From positions 1 through 64,000 of the forward strand of contig CAVECB010000006.1 of assembly GCA_963614215.1 (NCBI GenBank): DNA of 64,000 bases. The letters run 5' to 3'. The DNA is from CAVAWX01 sp963614215 (GTDB taxonomy: Bacteria; Actinomycetota; Coriobacteriia; Coriobacteriales; QAMH01). The translations under genes and the position numbers were made by a program. Under the pieces are notes generated by a model, which worked only from the letters and a program-made list of their open reading frames with translations, was not told the DNA's origin and ran no database searches. The stretch's first letter is position 1; each line of letters starts with the position of its first letter. Below, one piece after another: positions 1 through 8,811 of the stretch.

Positions 1-2548
1 TGGTGATGGTGGCGTTGCGCATGTAGACCGCGCTGCCGTGGCGTGCCGCAGTGTTTCCCGATATCTCGCCGCCCAAGAGCTCAATGACGTTGCCGTTAGC
101 CGTGCCCGCCTGGTAGTAGGTGTTGAGCGCGCCGCCGACCGAGCAGATGTTGCCCGATATCGTGCCGCCCTCCATGTGGAAGGTGCTGGTCTTGCCAGGC
201 ATGTAGAACACAGTGTTGGAGCAATCGCCCGCCTTGACAGTCGTTTCGTAGCCGCAGCCCGTGACGGTGCCCCCGTAGAGCTTGAAGGCGCCGCTATCGT
301 AGATGAGGGCCACATGTCCGCCGCCGCTCCAGCCGCTGCCCGTCGCCTTGCAACCGGAGATGGTGCCACCATGCATCTCGATGGTAGCTGCCCGCACCTT
401 AGCAAAACCGCCACCGCTGTTGAGGGAGGAGGCTGAGGTATTGTAGAAGTTCTTGAATGTTGAGGAGGTCTGCAGAGCGGTGGTGCCGTCGATGCTGGTG
501 CCGGCCGCGCCATCGTTGATGGTGAGGATCGCGCCGTCGGAGACGAATATGCCAGAAGAGGTGCGCTCGTTGTTTGCGCCGTCGAATATCACGCCCTGGA
601 TGGTGGCGTTTTTTTTGAAGATGATGCGCGAGGCGGCCTCGAAGGTGACCACGGGAGCGGTGCCGTTGCCGTTTTTCGTCCAGTCCTCTGCGCTGTTGAG
701 CGGCGTGTCCACGTTTTTGATGGTAATGCCTGCGACGGCAGGGGTGAGCGCCGCCGCCGTGCCCGAGGCGTAGAAGTTGTGCGACTTGAAGATCTCGACG
801 GTCTCGTTTTCCTTCGCGGCAGAAAGCGCCGAGGCGAGGCTCGTGTAGTACGTGGTGATGCCCGTCGCGTCGGTGATCTTGCACACCGCTGTACCGTCGT
901 TCCATTGGATGGCCGCGCCCGTGCCCGCCACCGCCGCATACGAAGGGTTCACGTCGTTGGAGATGCAGGCGAGGTACTTCGTGGTGGACGCCGTGCCAGA
1001 TGTCGCAGCGGCAAACTGGGTAGATGCTTTCGCCTTTGTCGAATAGGCACTTATCCCGATGCGCGCGGACGCATCCAAGTCGCCCACGTAGAGGTTGTTC
1101 GTGGTGGCGTCCCTGAGATAGAGGTTGACCTCTTTGGTGATGTCGGCGTCAATCGAAGTGGCGATGCCGTTTCCCTTGATGTAGGTGTTGCCGGATACGG
1201 TTAGCGCCTGCTCTAGGTTGGAGTTACAGTAGACCGCTCCGCCTGTGGTACTAGCTGTCTTGTTACCCGTAATGCGGGCTCCGGAAATGGTCACCGTCGC
1301 GTTGTCTGTGCCCATGCCAATCACGGCGCCGTAGCCTCTCGAGAAGTTGCCCGTGAACTCCCCGCCGGTAATGTTGACGGTGCCTTTCATGGGGGCGATG
1401 ACGCCCATTTCGTAGACTTGGTTGCCGGAGAAGGTGCCACCGGAGATGCTGAGGTTGCCATTGGACACGTAGAGTATGGAGGTAGAGGACTTATTGTTGG
1501 AAAAAGTGCCGCCGGAGATGTTGATGGTGCCAGCAGAAGTCACGAAAATCGGTGATTTGGTGTAGTCGGCAGTGGTAGTCCCCGTGTTGGACATCCTGCC
1601 GTTGTCGGAGATGGTGCCGCCCTTCACCTCGAGCGTCCCCGCGCTGACTTGGAAGATATAGTTGCTCGTCTGCATGAAGTTCCTGACTGTGCAGGTGGCG
1701 CCGTCGGAGCCGTCCTCCACCGTCAACTTCGCGGACGAGCCCGAGACGATGAGGGCGGTCGTGGTGCGGTCCGTGCTGCCACCATCGAAGACGACACCGG
1801 AGAGGGTCGCGTCGGCGTAGAAGGTGAGCTGGCCGGCTGCGGCAAAGGTGACCACCGGCTGGGCATCAGTGGAGTCGTTTTTGGTGGGGTTTTCGCGCCA
1901 GTCGTAGGGGTCGGTGATGTTTTTGATGGTGACGCCTGCCACCGAGACGGTGACAGCCTCGGAGAGGGTGTGCGACTTGAACACCTCGACGGTCTCGTTT
2001 GCCTGCACGTCTTTCAAGGCGTCGGCCAGGGTGGCGTAGTAGAGCGGCTCGGTGCCGCGGATAATTTTGCAGGTGTCGGAGTCGGTCAAATCGTCGAGGG
2101 CGGTAGGCATAATGGCGCCGGAGTCGGCCGCCTGCTCTTCTACCTCGGCGGATTGCGGCTCGGCTGCATCGGCCCCTTCGGCAGTGGCCTCGGCGCCTGC
2201 GTCCGTGGCTTCGGCGGTCTCGGCGGTCTCAGCGGAAGCGTCCGTGCTCGCCCCGTCGGCGGCCTGCGCGTCGGTGGCCGCCGCGTCGGTCGCGTCGGTC
2301 TGCGCCTGGGTGTCGGTCGTCTGCGCCGCGTCTACGCCGGCTGTATCCGAGGCAGACGTCTCACGTGCGGTGACGCCCCCCCCCTCTCCTCCGACGGCCA
2401 TCGCGGCCGGCAGCTGCAGGGTCGTAGCCGTCAGCGCAAGCGACACGAACACCGCGAGCACCTTGCGACCGCGCCGCGCTCCACGCTTTCTCGCGCCCCT
2501 GCGCACGACCGGCCTTCTCTCGCAGCTCGTCGTTTTCCTCATCGGCAT
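1..2548 (-). CDS. Large secreted cell-surface repeat protein (N-terminal part)
   Basis: The reading frame is open for 849 codons from the ATG at 2548 to the left edge, so the C terminus and any wall anchor lie outside. GAGGAAGG precedes the start by a few bases. The first 25 residues are Arg/Lys-rich; a hydrophobic stretch (LAVFVSLALTA) ending in AMA follows, which looks like a signal peptide. Residues about 55-125 form a low-complexity Ala/Thr/Asp/Glu linker. The rest is built from short units such as GGTISGN, GGTFSGN and GGEFTGN, typical of parallel beta-helix surface proteins. Two larger modules about 395 residues apart each begin with a segment like NETVEVFKSH (near residue 186) or NETVEIFKSH (near residue 581). 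Probable adhesin or glycan-binding protein; the function is inferred from architecture only. It lies downstream of map in the same direction, with a 344-bp gap between them. Confidence 0.8.
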   Translation of the reverse strand, partial: MPMRKTTSCERRPVVRRGARKRGARRGRKVLAVFVSLALTATTLQLPAAMAVGGEGGGVTARETSASDTAGVDAAQTTDTQAQTDATDAAATDAQAADGASTDASAETAETAEATDAGAEATAEGADAAEPQSAEVEEQAADSGAIMPTALDDLTDSDTCKIIRGTEPLYYATLADALKDVQANETVEVFKSHTLSEAVTVSVAGVTIKNITDPYDWRENPTKNDSTDAQPVVTFAAAGQLTFYADATLSGVVFDGGSTDRTTTALIVSGSSAKLTVEDGSDGATCTVRNFMQTSNYIFQVSAGTLEVKGGTISDNGRMSNTGTTTADYTKSPIFVTSAGTINISGGTFSNNKSSTSILYVSNGNLSISGGTFSGNQVYEMGVIAPMKGTVNITGGEFTGNFSRGYGAVIGMGTDNATVTISGARITGNKTASTTGGAVYCNSNLEQALTVSGNTYIKGNGIATSIDADITKEVNLYLRDATTNNLYVGDLDASARIGISAYSTKAKASTQFAAATSGTASTTKYLACISNDVNPSYAAVAGTGAAIQWNDGTAVCKITDATGITTYYTSLASALSAAKENETVEIFKSHNFYASGTAAALTPAVAGITIKNVDTPLNSAEDWTKNGNGTAPVVTFEAASRIIFKKNATIQGVIFDGANNERTSSGIFVSDGAILTINDGAAGTSIDGTTALQTSSTFKNFYNTSASSLNSGGGFAKVRAATIEMHGGTISGCKATGSGWSGGGHVALIYDSGAFKLYGGTVTGCGYETTVKAGDCSNTVFYMPGKTSTFHMEGGTISGNICSVGGALNTYYQAGTANGNVIELLGGEISGNTAARHGSAVYMRNATIT

Positions 2549-2892
2549 GTCGCCTTCCTCTTCATCCGCACGTCCATGACGGCGCGTCCCCGCGCCCGCT
2601 TCGTCGTCTTTTCCACGCACTCGCGCCTCGCGCCCGGCCATCGCGCACAGCCTGCAAAACAGCTCCCGCACACACGCCCCGCCCATGCGGAAACATGCCA
2701 CGAAGGCGGCACGCGAGGCACGCCGGCACAGCTTGTCAAGATATATAGTCGCAAGTGTACACCACACGCGCCCATCCGCGCACGTCATCGCCCGAATTCA
2801 TCACATATGGCACACGAAAAACCACACCCGCGTGGCACCGCGCGGGGCGCGTAACACAGCGCACGCGCAAAACGGCGGGCGGCGCGAAAAAC
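2549..2892. other. Intergenic gap between map and the surface protein gene
   Basis: This stretch separates the map stop codon from the start of the surface protein; both genes read leftward. It must hold the 3' end of the ribosomal transcript and the promoter of the surface gene. The only clearly AT-rich patch is at about 2737-2755 (contains ATATATAG). I see no convincing -35/-10 pair and no hairpin followed by a T-run. Reading frames here are shadows with no recognisable protein. Confidence 0.4.
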
Positions 2893-3663
2893 CTACAGCT
2901 GCGTCAAGACGAGCGGGCCGTCGTCGGTCACGGCCACTGTGTGCTCGTAGTGGGCGGCAGGCAGGCCGTCGCGCGTGGCGATGCCCCACCCGTCGGGCAG
3001 GGTGCAGATGGCAGGAATCCCGAAGGTGAACATAGGCTCGATGGCGATGACAAGGCCGGGCTTGAGCTTCATCCCACGCCCCGCGCGTCCGAAATTGGGC
3101 ACGTCGGGTGGCTCGTGCAGCGCGCGCCCCACGCCGTGGCCCACCAGCTCGCGCACCACGCCAAAGCAATGCGCGTCCGCATGTGCCTGCACGGACGCGC
3201 CTATGTCGCCCAAGGTGTTGCCCGCGCGCGCCGCTGCCACACCCGCGTCGCGTGCCGCCTCGCAGCACTCGCACAACAGGCGCACATGTGGGTCGACCTC
3301 GCCCACGAGGAAGGTGTGCGCGTTGTCGCCCACCCAGCCGTCCACCACCGCGCCGGTGTCCACCGAGACGATGTCGCCGTCGCGCACAAGTTCGTCTGCG
3401 CGCGGGATGCCGTGCACGATTTTTTCGTTGATGGAGACGCAGGCAGCCGCCGGAAAGCCGCCGTAGCCCTTGAAGGCGGGTTTTGCGCCCTCGGCGCGTA
3501 TGCAGCGCTCCACCTCCGCGTCCACCTCCGCGGTGGAAACACCCGCTTCAATGGCAAGGCCGGCCGCATGCAGCGCCATCGCGCTGACCCGGCCGGCCTC
3601 TCTCAAAGCCTCTATCTGCGCGGGCGTCTTCAGGCAGACGCCCGAACGACGGCGTACCCGCAT
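2893..3663 (-). CDS. map: Methionine aminopeptidase, type I
   Basis: This 256-residue enzyme removes the N-terminal methionine from new proteins in the cytoplasm. The five metal ligands of the pita-bread fold are visible in order: Asp in SVDTGA, Asp in VGDNAHTF, His in GHGVGRALHE, Glu in AIEPM and Glu in HYEHT. The length is normal for type Ia enzymes, with no N-terminal zinc-finger extension. Its start lies 1 bp beyond the adk stop, so it is translated as the last gene of the secY-adk-map end of the ribosomal operon. In most bacteria infA and rpmJ follow; here a surface protein gene follows instead. Confidence 0.96.
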   Translation of the reverse strand: MRVRRRSGVCLKTPAQIEALREAGRVSAMALHAAGLAIEAGVSTAEVDAEVERCIRAEGAKPAFKGYGGFPAAACVSINEKIVHGIPRADELVRDGDIVSVDTGAVVDGWVGDNAHTFLVGEVDPHVRLLCECCEAARDAGVAAARAGNTLGDIGASVQAHADAHCFGVVRELVGHGVGRALHEPPDVPNFGRAGRGMKLKPGLVIAIEPMFTFGIPAICTLPDGWGIATRDGLPAAHYEHTVAVTDDGPLVLTQL

Positions 3664-3664
3664 A

Positions 3665-4288
3665 CTAGCCGACGATCCCCTTGATGTCGGCGTAGACCTC
3701 GTCCACGGGGCGGTTGCCGTCCACCTCGACCAAGGTGCCGTTGCCGCGGTAGTAGTCGATCAGCGGGCTGGTCTGCTTGTCGTAGACGTCCAGGCGGTTG
3801 CGCACAGACTCGGCGTTGTCGTCGGCGCGCTGATACATCTCGCCGCCGCAATCCGGGCACGCCGGCGCGTCTTCGACCGTGCCGACAAAACCGCACTCGC
3901 GGCAGATGCGGCGCGAGGAGATGCGCTCCACCACCACGTCGTTGTCCACCTCAAGCGCGATGGCGAAGTCAAGCTTCTTGCCCAGGTCGCTCAAGACGCC
4001 GTCGAGCGCGACGGCCTGCGCCGGGGTGCGCGGAAAGCCGTCGAGCAGATACGACGCGTCGGGGTTTTCCTTCAGGCGCTCGCCCACGAGGCCAATCACG
4101 ACCTCGTCGGGCACCAGGTCGCCTGCGTCCATGTAGCTCTTGGCCTTCTTGCCCAGCTCTGTGCCCGCGGCCACCGCCGCGCGCAACAGATCGCCCGTGG
4201 CCAGATGCTCGAAGCCGTAATCCTCGACGAGCTTGGCGGATTGCGTTCCCTTGCCGGCGCCCGGGGCGCCCAATAAGACGATGTTCAT
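3665..4288 (-). CDS. adk: Adenylate kinase (zinc-type LID)
   Basis: This 207-residue cytoplasmic enzyme catalyses ATP + AMP = 2 ADP. The P-loop GAPGAGKGTQ starts at residue 7, and the AMP-binding segment DGFPRT is present. The LID domain carries four cysteines in the pattern CxxC...CxxC (CREC and CPDC, about residues 128-151), the zinc-binding or structural form usual in Gram-positives. It sits between secY (87-bp gap) and map (1-bp gap), the standard order at the end of the spc operon. Confidence 0.97.
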   Translation of the reverse strand: MNIVLLGAPGAGKGTQSAKLVEDYGFEHLATGDLLRAAVAAGTELGKKAKSYMDAGDLVPDEVVIGLVGERLKENPDASYLLDGFPRTPAQAVALDGVLSDLGKKLDFAIALEVDNDVVVERISSRRICRECGFVGTVEDAPACPDCGGEMYQRADDNAESVRNRLDVYDKQTSPLIDYYRGNGTLVEVDGNRPVDEVYADIKGIVG

Positions 4289-4375
4289 TGCACTGCTCCT
4301 TTGAAGACGTGCCCGCGCCGCACGGCCCGCATATACGGGAGGGCGGCACGGGGACTTTTCGGTGCGGCGGCGTTC

Positions 4376-5668
4376 CTATTTGAAGAAGCCGTCGTAGTTG
4401 TGCATTTTAAGCTGCGACTCCAATTTCGTCATCGTGTCGAGCGCGACGCCGACCATGATGAGGATGGAGGTGCCGCCGAACTGCTGGATCAGGGTGTTGC
4501 CCGTGAACGAGTAGAGAATCGTCGGGATGATGGCGATGGCAGCCACGAACATGGCACCCGGCAGTGTGATGCGGTTGATGACCTTCTTCAGGTACTGCAC
4601 GGTGGCAGAGCCGGGGCGGATGCCCGGGATGAAGCCGCCGGAGTTCTTCAGCTGGTCGGCCGTCTGATCCGGGTGGTAGATCATCGAGTTGTAGAAGTAC
4701 GCGAAGAACACGATGAACACGAAGGTGAGCAGCCAGTTGCCCCACCCGCTCGAGCAGAAGTTGGCCACGGCCTGCAACCACTCGACGTCGGTGAAAAACG
4801 CCGCAATCTGGGGCGGCACGTAGAGCAGAGCCGCCGCAAAGATGATGGGGATGACGCCCGCGCCGTTGACCTTGAACGGCAGGTAGGTGCTCTGGCCACC
4901 CATCTGGCGACGCCCGACGACACGCTTGGAGTACTGCACCGGGATGCGACGCTGGCCGCGCTCGATGAAGACGATGGCCGGGATGACCACGAGGATGACC
5001 GCGATGATGATGAGCGTGGTGAGCACACCTTGCATGGTGTCGCTGCTGGTGAGCACCGAATCGTAGAGCGCACTTGGGAGGCGAGCAACGATGTTGGCGA
5101 AGATGATGAGCGACATGCCGTTGCCGATGCCGCGCTGGGTGATCAGCTCGCCCATCCACATGATGAAGGCGGTGCCGGCCACGAGCGTGACGACGATGAT
5201 GATGTAGGTGGCCCACACGGGCATGACCCCGTCGCTAAACGTGATGCCGAAGCTCGGGCTTTGGAAGAGCACGAGGTAGCCCACCGCGTTGATCAGGCCG
5301 AGTATGAGCGTGAGGTAGCGGGTGATGCGCGTGATCTTGCGCCGGCCCGTCTCGCCTTCTTTGGCCCAATCCTGCAGGCGCGGGATGACGCCTTGCATGA
5401 GCTGCATGATGATCGATGCCGTGATGTAGGGCATGATGCCGAGCGAGAACACGGAGAAGTACTCGAGCGCGCCGCCCGAGAACAGGTTCAGCATCATCAG
5501 GCCGGCGTTGGCGTCGTCGCCTTTGAAGCTGTCCACCAGCTCGGCAAAGGGGATGCCAGGCACGGGGATGAACGACCCCACGCGGTAGAGCAAAATGATG
5601 CCGAGCGTGAAGAGGATCTTGCGGCGAAGCTCCTTCACGCGCATCGCATTTGCGAGAGCCTTAAGCAC
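4376..5668 (-). CDS. secY: Preprotein translocase channel subunit SecY
   Basis: The 430-residue polytopic membrane protein forms the SecYEG protein-conducting channel. About ten hydrophobic spans are visible, and the family segment GIMPYITASIIMQL lies near residue 75, with positively charged cytosolic loops such as ERGQRRIPVQY. The length is typical. The start codon follows rplO by 2 bp, so the two are translationally linked. It would export the surface protein, the lipoprotein amidase and other secreted proteins seen in this window. Confidence 0.97.
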   Translation of the reverse strand: MLKALANAMRVKELRRKILFTLGIILLYRVGSFIPVPGIPFAELVDSFKGDDANAGLMMLNLFSGGALEYFSVFSLGIMPYITASIIMQLMQGVIPRLQDWAKEGETGRRKITRITRYLTLILGLINAVGYLVLFQSPSFGITFSDGVMPVWATYIIIVVTLVAGTAFIMWMGELITQRGIGNGMSLIIFANIVARLPSALYDSVLTSSDTMQGVLTTLIIIAVILVVIPAIVFIERGQRRIPVQYSKRVVGRRQMGGQSTYLPFKVNGAGVIPIIFAAALLYVPPQIAAFFTDVEWLQAVANFCSSGWGNWLLTFVFIVFFAYFYNSMIYHPDQTADQLKNSGGFIPGIRPGSATVQYLKKVINRITLPGAMFVAAIAIIPTILYSFTGNTLIQQFGGTSILIMVGVALDTMTKLESQLKMHNYDGFFK

Positions 5669-5670
5669 GG

Positions 5671-6117
5671 TTACTCGACCTTCCCTCCGGCTGCCTCGAT
5701 TTTGGCCTTCGCGGAAGCGGACACCTTGTCCACCTGCACGGTGAGGGCCTTGGTGATCTCGCCGTCGCCGAGCACCTTCACGGGCGCGTCGGCGTGCTTG
5801 ATGATGCCGGCTTCAACGAGCGCGGCCTTGTCCACCACGGCGCCTGCCTCGAACTTGGCCTCGAGGCGCGAGACGTTCACGGGCAAATACTCGGTGCGGT
5901 TGACGTTGCGAAAGCCGGGCAGCTTGGGCAGACGGCGCGCAAGCGGGGTCTGGCCGCCCTCGAAACCGGGACGCTTGCCCCCGCCGGCGCGGGAGAGCTG
6001 GCCGTTGGAGCCGCGTCCAGACTTGCCGCCGAATCCGCTGCCATGGCCGCGGCCGACGCGCTTGCGGTTTTTCGTAGAGCCCTCAGCGGGCTTCAGGTCG
6101 TGCAGGTTCATCTTCAC
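5671..6117 (-). CDS. rplO: 50S ribosomal protein L15
   Basis: 148 residues, usual length. The N terminus has the L15 start MNLHDLKPAEG and the glycine-rich RNA-binding segment GRGHGSGFGGKSGRG. Unlike its tightly packed neighbours it is preceded by a 182-bp gap that contains a strong terminator-like hairpin (see 6231-6267). Its expression, with secY-adk-map, may therefore be partly uncoupled from rpmD and the genes upstream. Confidence 0.96.
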   Translation of the reverse strand: MKMNLHDLKPAEGSTKNRKRVGRGHGSGFGGKSGRGSNGQLSRAGGGKRPGFEGGQTPLARRLPKLPGFRNVNRTEYLPVNVSRLEAKFEAGAVVDKAALVEAGIIKHADAPVKVLGDGEITKALTVQVDKVSASAKAKIEAAGGKVE

Positions 6118-6230
6118 TCCTTCACACGCGACGCGCCGCTTCTTTTTCGCGCCCCTCCCCCGCTTTTCGGGGAAAAGTGCGCGTCGATGCGGCGCGGCCG
6201 GCTGCTCGCCGCCGGCTGACTTCCGTTTGA

Positions 6231-6267
6231 AAAAGCCCCGAGCCGATTTCCTTTGTTCGGCTCGGGG
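6231..6267 (-). terminator. Terminator or attenuator hairpin between rpmD and rplO
   Basis: Bases 6257-6267 and 6236-6246 form a perfect 11-bp inverted repeat (core CCCCGAGCCGA) with a 10-nt loop. Read on the minus strand, the hairpin is followed by CTTTTTC. This is the form of a rho-independent terminator, placed inside the spc operon just after rpmD. About 120 nt of leader then precede rplO. It could be partial termination, an attenuator or a processing site; the sequence cannot say which. Confidence 0.75.
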
Positions 6268-6299
6268 AATAGTACCAGATAATGCGTCCAGGCTTCGCG

Positions 6300-6488
6300 C
6301 TAGATGCTTTCCACCTCGACCAGGTGCTTCACCTTGAAGAGCATGCCCTGGACAGACGGGTTGTCCACCTGCTCGACCGTGCTGCCGGGCTTGCCCAGCC
6401 CGAGGGCCTTCAGCGTGGCCACCTGGTCGTGCTTGGTGCCGATAGCGCTTTTCACCTGCGTGACGCGCAGGGTCTTCTTCTCTGCCAT
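6300..6488 (-). CDS. rpmD: 50S ribosomal protein L30
   Basis: 62 residues, the normal short bacterial form. Family features are the LRVTQVKSAIG opening and the GLGKPGS segment. It begins directly after the rpsE stop codon with no spacer, so it is translated with S5. A terminator-like hairpin follows about 30 bp after its stop. Confidence 0.95.
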   Translation of the reverse strand: MAEKKTLRVTQVKSAIGTKHDQVATLKALGLGKPGSTVEQVDNPSVQGMLFKVKHLVEVESI

Positions 6489-7037
6489 TTATCCGACCTT
6501 CTTCCCGTACATGGCGGCGATGGTCACGCCGCGGCGGTCTGCGACCTGCTGGGGGCTTTGCAGCTGCTTCATGCCCTCGGCTGCCGCCTTCACCATGTTC
6601 ATCGGGTTGTCCGTGCCAAGGCTTTTCGCCAGCACGTCTTTGACCCCGGCGAGCTCGAAGAGCGCGCGCACCGGGCCGCCGGCGATGACGCCGGTACCCT
6701 CGGTGGCGGGCTTGATCAGCACGCGGCCCGCGGAGTAGGCGCCCATGACCTCGTGGGGAACCGTGCCCGACTCGGTGAGGGGCACCTTGAACATGTTTTT
6801 CTTCGCGTCTTCGACGCCCTTGCTGATGGCGATGGGCACCTCGGCGGACTTGCCCATCCCGACGCCGACGTTTCCGTTGCGGTCGCCCACGACCACGAGG
6901 GCGGTCAGGCCGAAGCGGCGGCCACCCTTGACCACCTTGGACACGCGGTTGATGAAGACCACGCGCTCTTCAAGCTCGGGGACGGCGGGATTCGCGTCGC
7001 GCTTGTTCCTGTTCTTGCTGTTGGACCTGTTCGGCAT
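6489..7037 (-). CDS. rpsE: 30S ribosomal protein S5
   Basis: 182 residues, slightly long because of a basic Asn/Lys/Arg-rich N terminus (NRSNSKNRNKRDANP). The S5 double-stranded-RNA-binding segment appears as ELEERVVFINRVSKVVKGGR from about residue 20, and the C-terminal S5 fold includes GGPVRALFELAGVKDVLAK. S5 helps maintain translational accuracy. It lies between rplR (18-bp gap) and rpmD (0 bp). Confidence 0.97.
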   Translation of the reverse strand: MPNRSNSKNRNKRDANPAVPELEERVVFINRVSKVVKGGRRFGLTALVVVGDRNGNVGVGMGKSAEVPIAISKGVEDAKKNMFKVPLTESGTVPHEVMGAYSAGRVLIKPATEGTGVIAGGPVRALFELAGVKDVLAKSLGTDNPMNMVKAAAEGMKQLQSPQQVADRRGVTIAAMYGKKVG

Positions 7038-7055
7038 AAGCTCTGCTCTCCCTTT

Positions 7056-7418
7056 CTAGAATTTCAAGCCTGCCTCGCGGGCTGCATCCGCGAGCGCCTT
7101 GACCCGTCCGTGATAGATATGCCCGCCGCGGTCGAAGACGACCTCTTCGATCTGGGCCTCGACGGCGCGCTGGCCGACGAGCTTGCCCACCTCTTGGGCG
7201 CCGGCCACGTTCGAGCCGCTCTTGCCCGCGAGGCTTTTGTCCAGAGACGACGCGCTGACGATGGTGGTGCCTGCCACGTCGTCGATGAGCTGGGCGTAGA
7301 TGTGCTTGTTGGAACGCGTGACGCACAGGCGCGGACGCGACGCGGTGCCGGACACCTTGCCGCGCACACGGCGCTGGCGGCGCCGATGCTGTTCCTTCTT
7401 TTTCTTAAGGCTGTCCAT
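7056..7418 (-). CDS. rplR: 50S ribosomal protein L18
   Basis: 120 residues, normal length. The basic N terminus (KKKKEQHRRRQRRVRGK) and the L18 segments RLCVTRSNKHIYAQ and FDRGGHIYHGRVKALADAARE are clear. It binds 5S rRNA together with L5, which is also encoded in this operon. Upstream is rplF (60-bp gap), downstream rpsE. Confidence 0.96.
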   Translation of the reverse strand: MDSLKKKKEQHRRRQRRVRGKVSGTASRPRLCVTRSNKHIYAQLIDDVAGTTIVSASSLDKSLAGKSGSNVAGAQEVGKLVGQRAVEAQIEEVVFDRGGHIYHGRVKALADAAREAGLKF

Positions 7419-7478
7419 GTCTTCTCATAACTCCTCGAATATGACCGCGGTGAAACCCGCGGCATGCCTTCACGCGCC

Positions 7479-8015
7479 TTACGCGCCTGCCTTGCCTTCC
7501 TTGCGGCGGATGTGCTCGCCTTGGTAGCGCACGCCCTTGCCCTTGTAGGGCTCGGGGGGACGGAAGGCGCGCACGTCGGCAGCCGTCTGGCCGACGAGCT
7601 GCTTGTCGATGCCCTTCACGTGGACGATGGTCGTCTCGGGGCACTCGAACTCGATGCCCTCGGGCGGCTCGAGCGTGACGGGATGCGAAAAGCCCAGCGT
7701 CATCTCCAAGGTCTTGCCCTTGAGGGATGCGCGGTAGCCCACGCCCTGCAGCTCCAGCGTCTTCACATAGCCTTCAGTCACGCCAACGACCATGTTGTTG
7801 ATGAGGGTGCGGGTCAGGCCGTGCAGCGAGCGGCTTTCGCGCTCGTCGTCCGGACGGCTGACGGTGATGCCCTCTTCGCCCTGCTCGATTTTCAGCTTCT
7901 CGGAAAAGCTTTGCGTCAGCTCTCCTTTAGGCCCTTTCACGGTGACGGTGCTGCCGTCGATCTTCACGTCGACGCCCGCAGGAACCGGAACGGGCAACTT
8001 GCCAATACGCGACAT
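7479..8015 (-). CDS. rplF: 50S ribosomal protein L6
   Basis: 178 residues with the two-fold repeated L6 domain. The start MSRIGKLPVPVPAGV and the C-terminal signature RPPEPYKGKGVRY are diagnostic. L6 stabilises the GTPase-associated region of the large subunit. It sits 25 bp after rpsH and has a good ribosome binding site (AAAGGAGC). Confidence 0.96.
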   Translation of the reverse strand: MSRIGKLPVPVPAGVDVKIDGSTVTVKGPKGELTQSFSEKLKIEQGEEGITVSRPDDERESRSLHGLTRTLINNMVVGVTEGYVKTLELQGVGYRASLKGKTLEMTLGFSHPVTLEPPEGIEFECPETTIVHVKGIDKQLVGQTAADVRAFRPPEPYKGKGVRYQGEHIRRKEGKAGA

Positions 8016-8040
8016 AAGATGTGCTCCTTTCTCGGTTCGT

Positions 8041-8436
8041 CTACCAGATGTAGGCCAAGACCTCGCCGCCGACGCCTGCCAGGCGCGCGTCGCGGTCGGT
8101 CATGACGCCTTTGGAGGTGGATATGACAGCGCAGCCCAGGCCGCCCAGCACGCGGGGCAGCTCGTCGGCGTGCGCGTAGATGCGCAGGCCGGGCTTGGAG
8201 ATGCGGCGGATGCCGCGGATGGTGCGCTCGCGCTTCGGGCCGTACTTCAGCGAGATGACGAGCTCGTCTTGGGGGGCCTTGGCCTGGACCTCGTAGTCGG
8301 CGATGTAGCCCTCTTCTTTCATGACGCGGGCAATCTCGACGAGCTTCTTGCTCGACGGCATGCTCACCTGCTCTTTTTCCGCAGAGTTGGCGTTGCGGAT
8401 GCGCGTCAACATATCTGCGATGGTGTCTGTGGTCAT
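8041..8436 (-). CDS. rpsH: 30S ribosomal protein S8
   Basis: 131 residues, standard length. The start DTIADMLTRIRNAN and the C-terminal GVMTDRDARLAGVGGEVLAYIW mark S8. In E. coli S8 represses the spc operon by binding mRNA near rplE. A hairpin in the rplX-rplE gap of this window (9419-9461) is a possible counterpart, but that link is an inference. Confidence 0.96.
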   Translation of the reverse strand: MTTDTIADMLTRIRNANSAEKEQVSMPSSKKLVEIARVMKEEGYIADYEVQAKAPQDELVISLKYGPKRERTIRGIRRISKPGLRIYAHADELPRVLGGLGCAVISTSKGVMTDRDARLAGVGGEVLAYIW

Positions 8437-8542
8437 TCAAATGCTCCTTATGGTTCGTTGATGACTGTTCGCGTGCGGTTCGCCACGACCCGTAGCCGCG
8501 GCGCCTTCACATGACAGCCCGGTCTAGATCCGAGCAGGTCTC

Positions 8543-8728
8543 TTACCAAGAGGCCTTGCGGACGCCGGGTAGCTCGCCTTTCAGTGCCATCTCGCGCAGG
8601 CACACGCGGCACAGCCCGAACTTGCGGTACACCGAATGCGGACGCCCGCAGCGGCTGCAGCGGGTGTAGGCGCGGGTGGAGTACTTCGGTTCGCGCTTCG
8701 CCTTGGCGATCATCGATTTCTTTGCCAA
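8543..8728 (-). CDS. rpsZ: 30S ribosomal protein S14, zinc-binding type
   Basis: 61 residues. The zinc ribbon CSRC...CRVC (about residues 24-43) identifies the short, zinc-requiring S14 variant, not the longer zinc-free one. It occupies the usual place between rplE and rpsH. A 106-bp gap follows before rpsH. An 8-bp inverted repeat (CGGCGGCC) lies just upstream of its ribosome binding site. Confidence 0.96.
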   Translation of the reverse strand: MAKKSMIAKAKREPKYSTRAYTRCSRCGRPHSVYRKFGLCRVCLREMALKGELPGVRKASW

Positions 8729-8749
8729 AACTTGCCTCCTTATCGCCTT

Positions 8750-8776
8750 CGGCGGCCCTCCTTTTTTAGGCCGCCG
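8750..8776 (-). other. Hairpin in the rplE-rpsZ gap
   Basis: Bases 8769-8776 and 8750-8757 are an 8-bp perfect inverted repeat with an A-rich 11-nt loop that contains AAAAAAGGAG on the minus strand. It lies about 20 bp before the rpsZ start. There is no T-run after the stem, so an RNA structure affecting rpsZ translation or mRNA stability is more likely than termination. Confidence 0.5.
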
Positions 8777-8811
8777 TTAAAGCCTTTCTCGATGGATGGG
8801 CCGCTTAAAGT

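Noticed and set aside
2052..2579. Plus-strand frames (175 and 401 codons) over the Ala/Thr-rich linker region
   Set aside because: They are the antisense of the low-complexity linker of the surface protein; composition is Ala/Ser/Val-rich with no family match.
4301..6337. 678-codon plus-strand frame over secY and rplO
   Set aside because: Antisense shadow of secY and rplO with no protein-like motif; long open frames on the opposite strand are common at this GC content.
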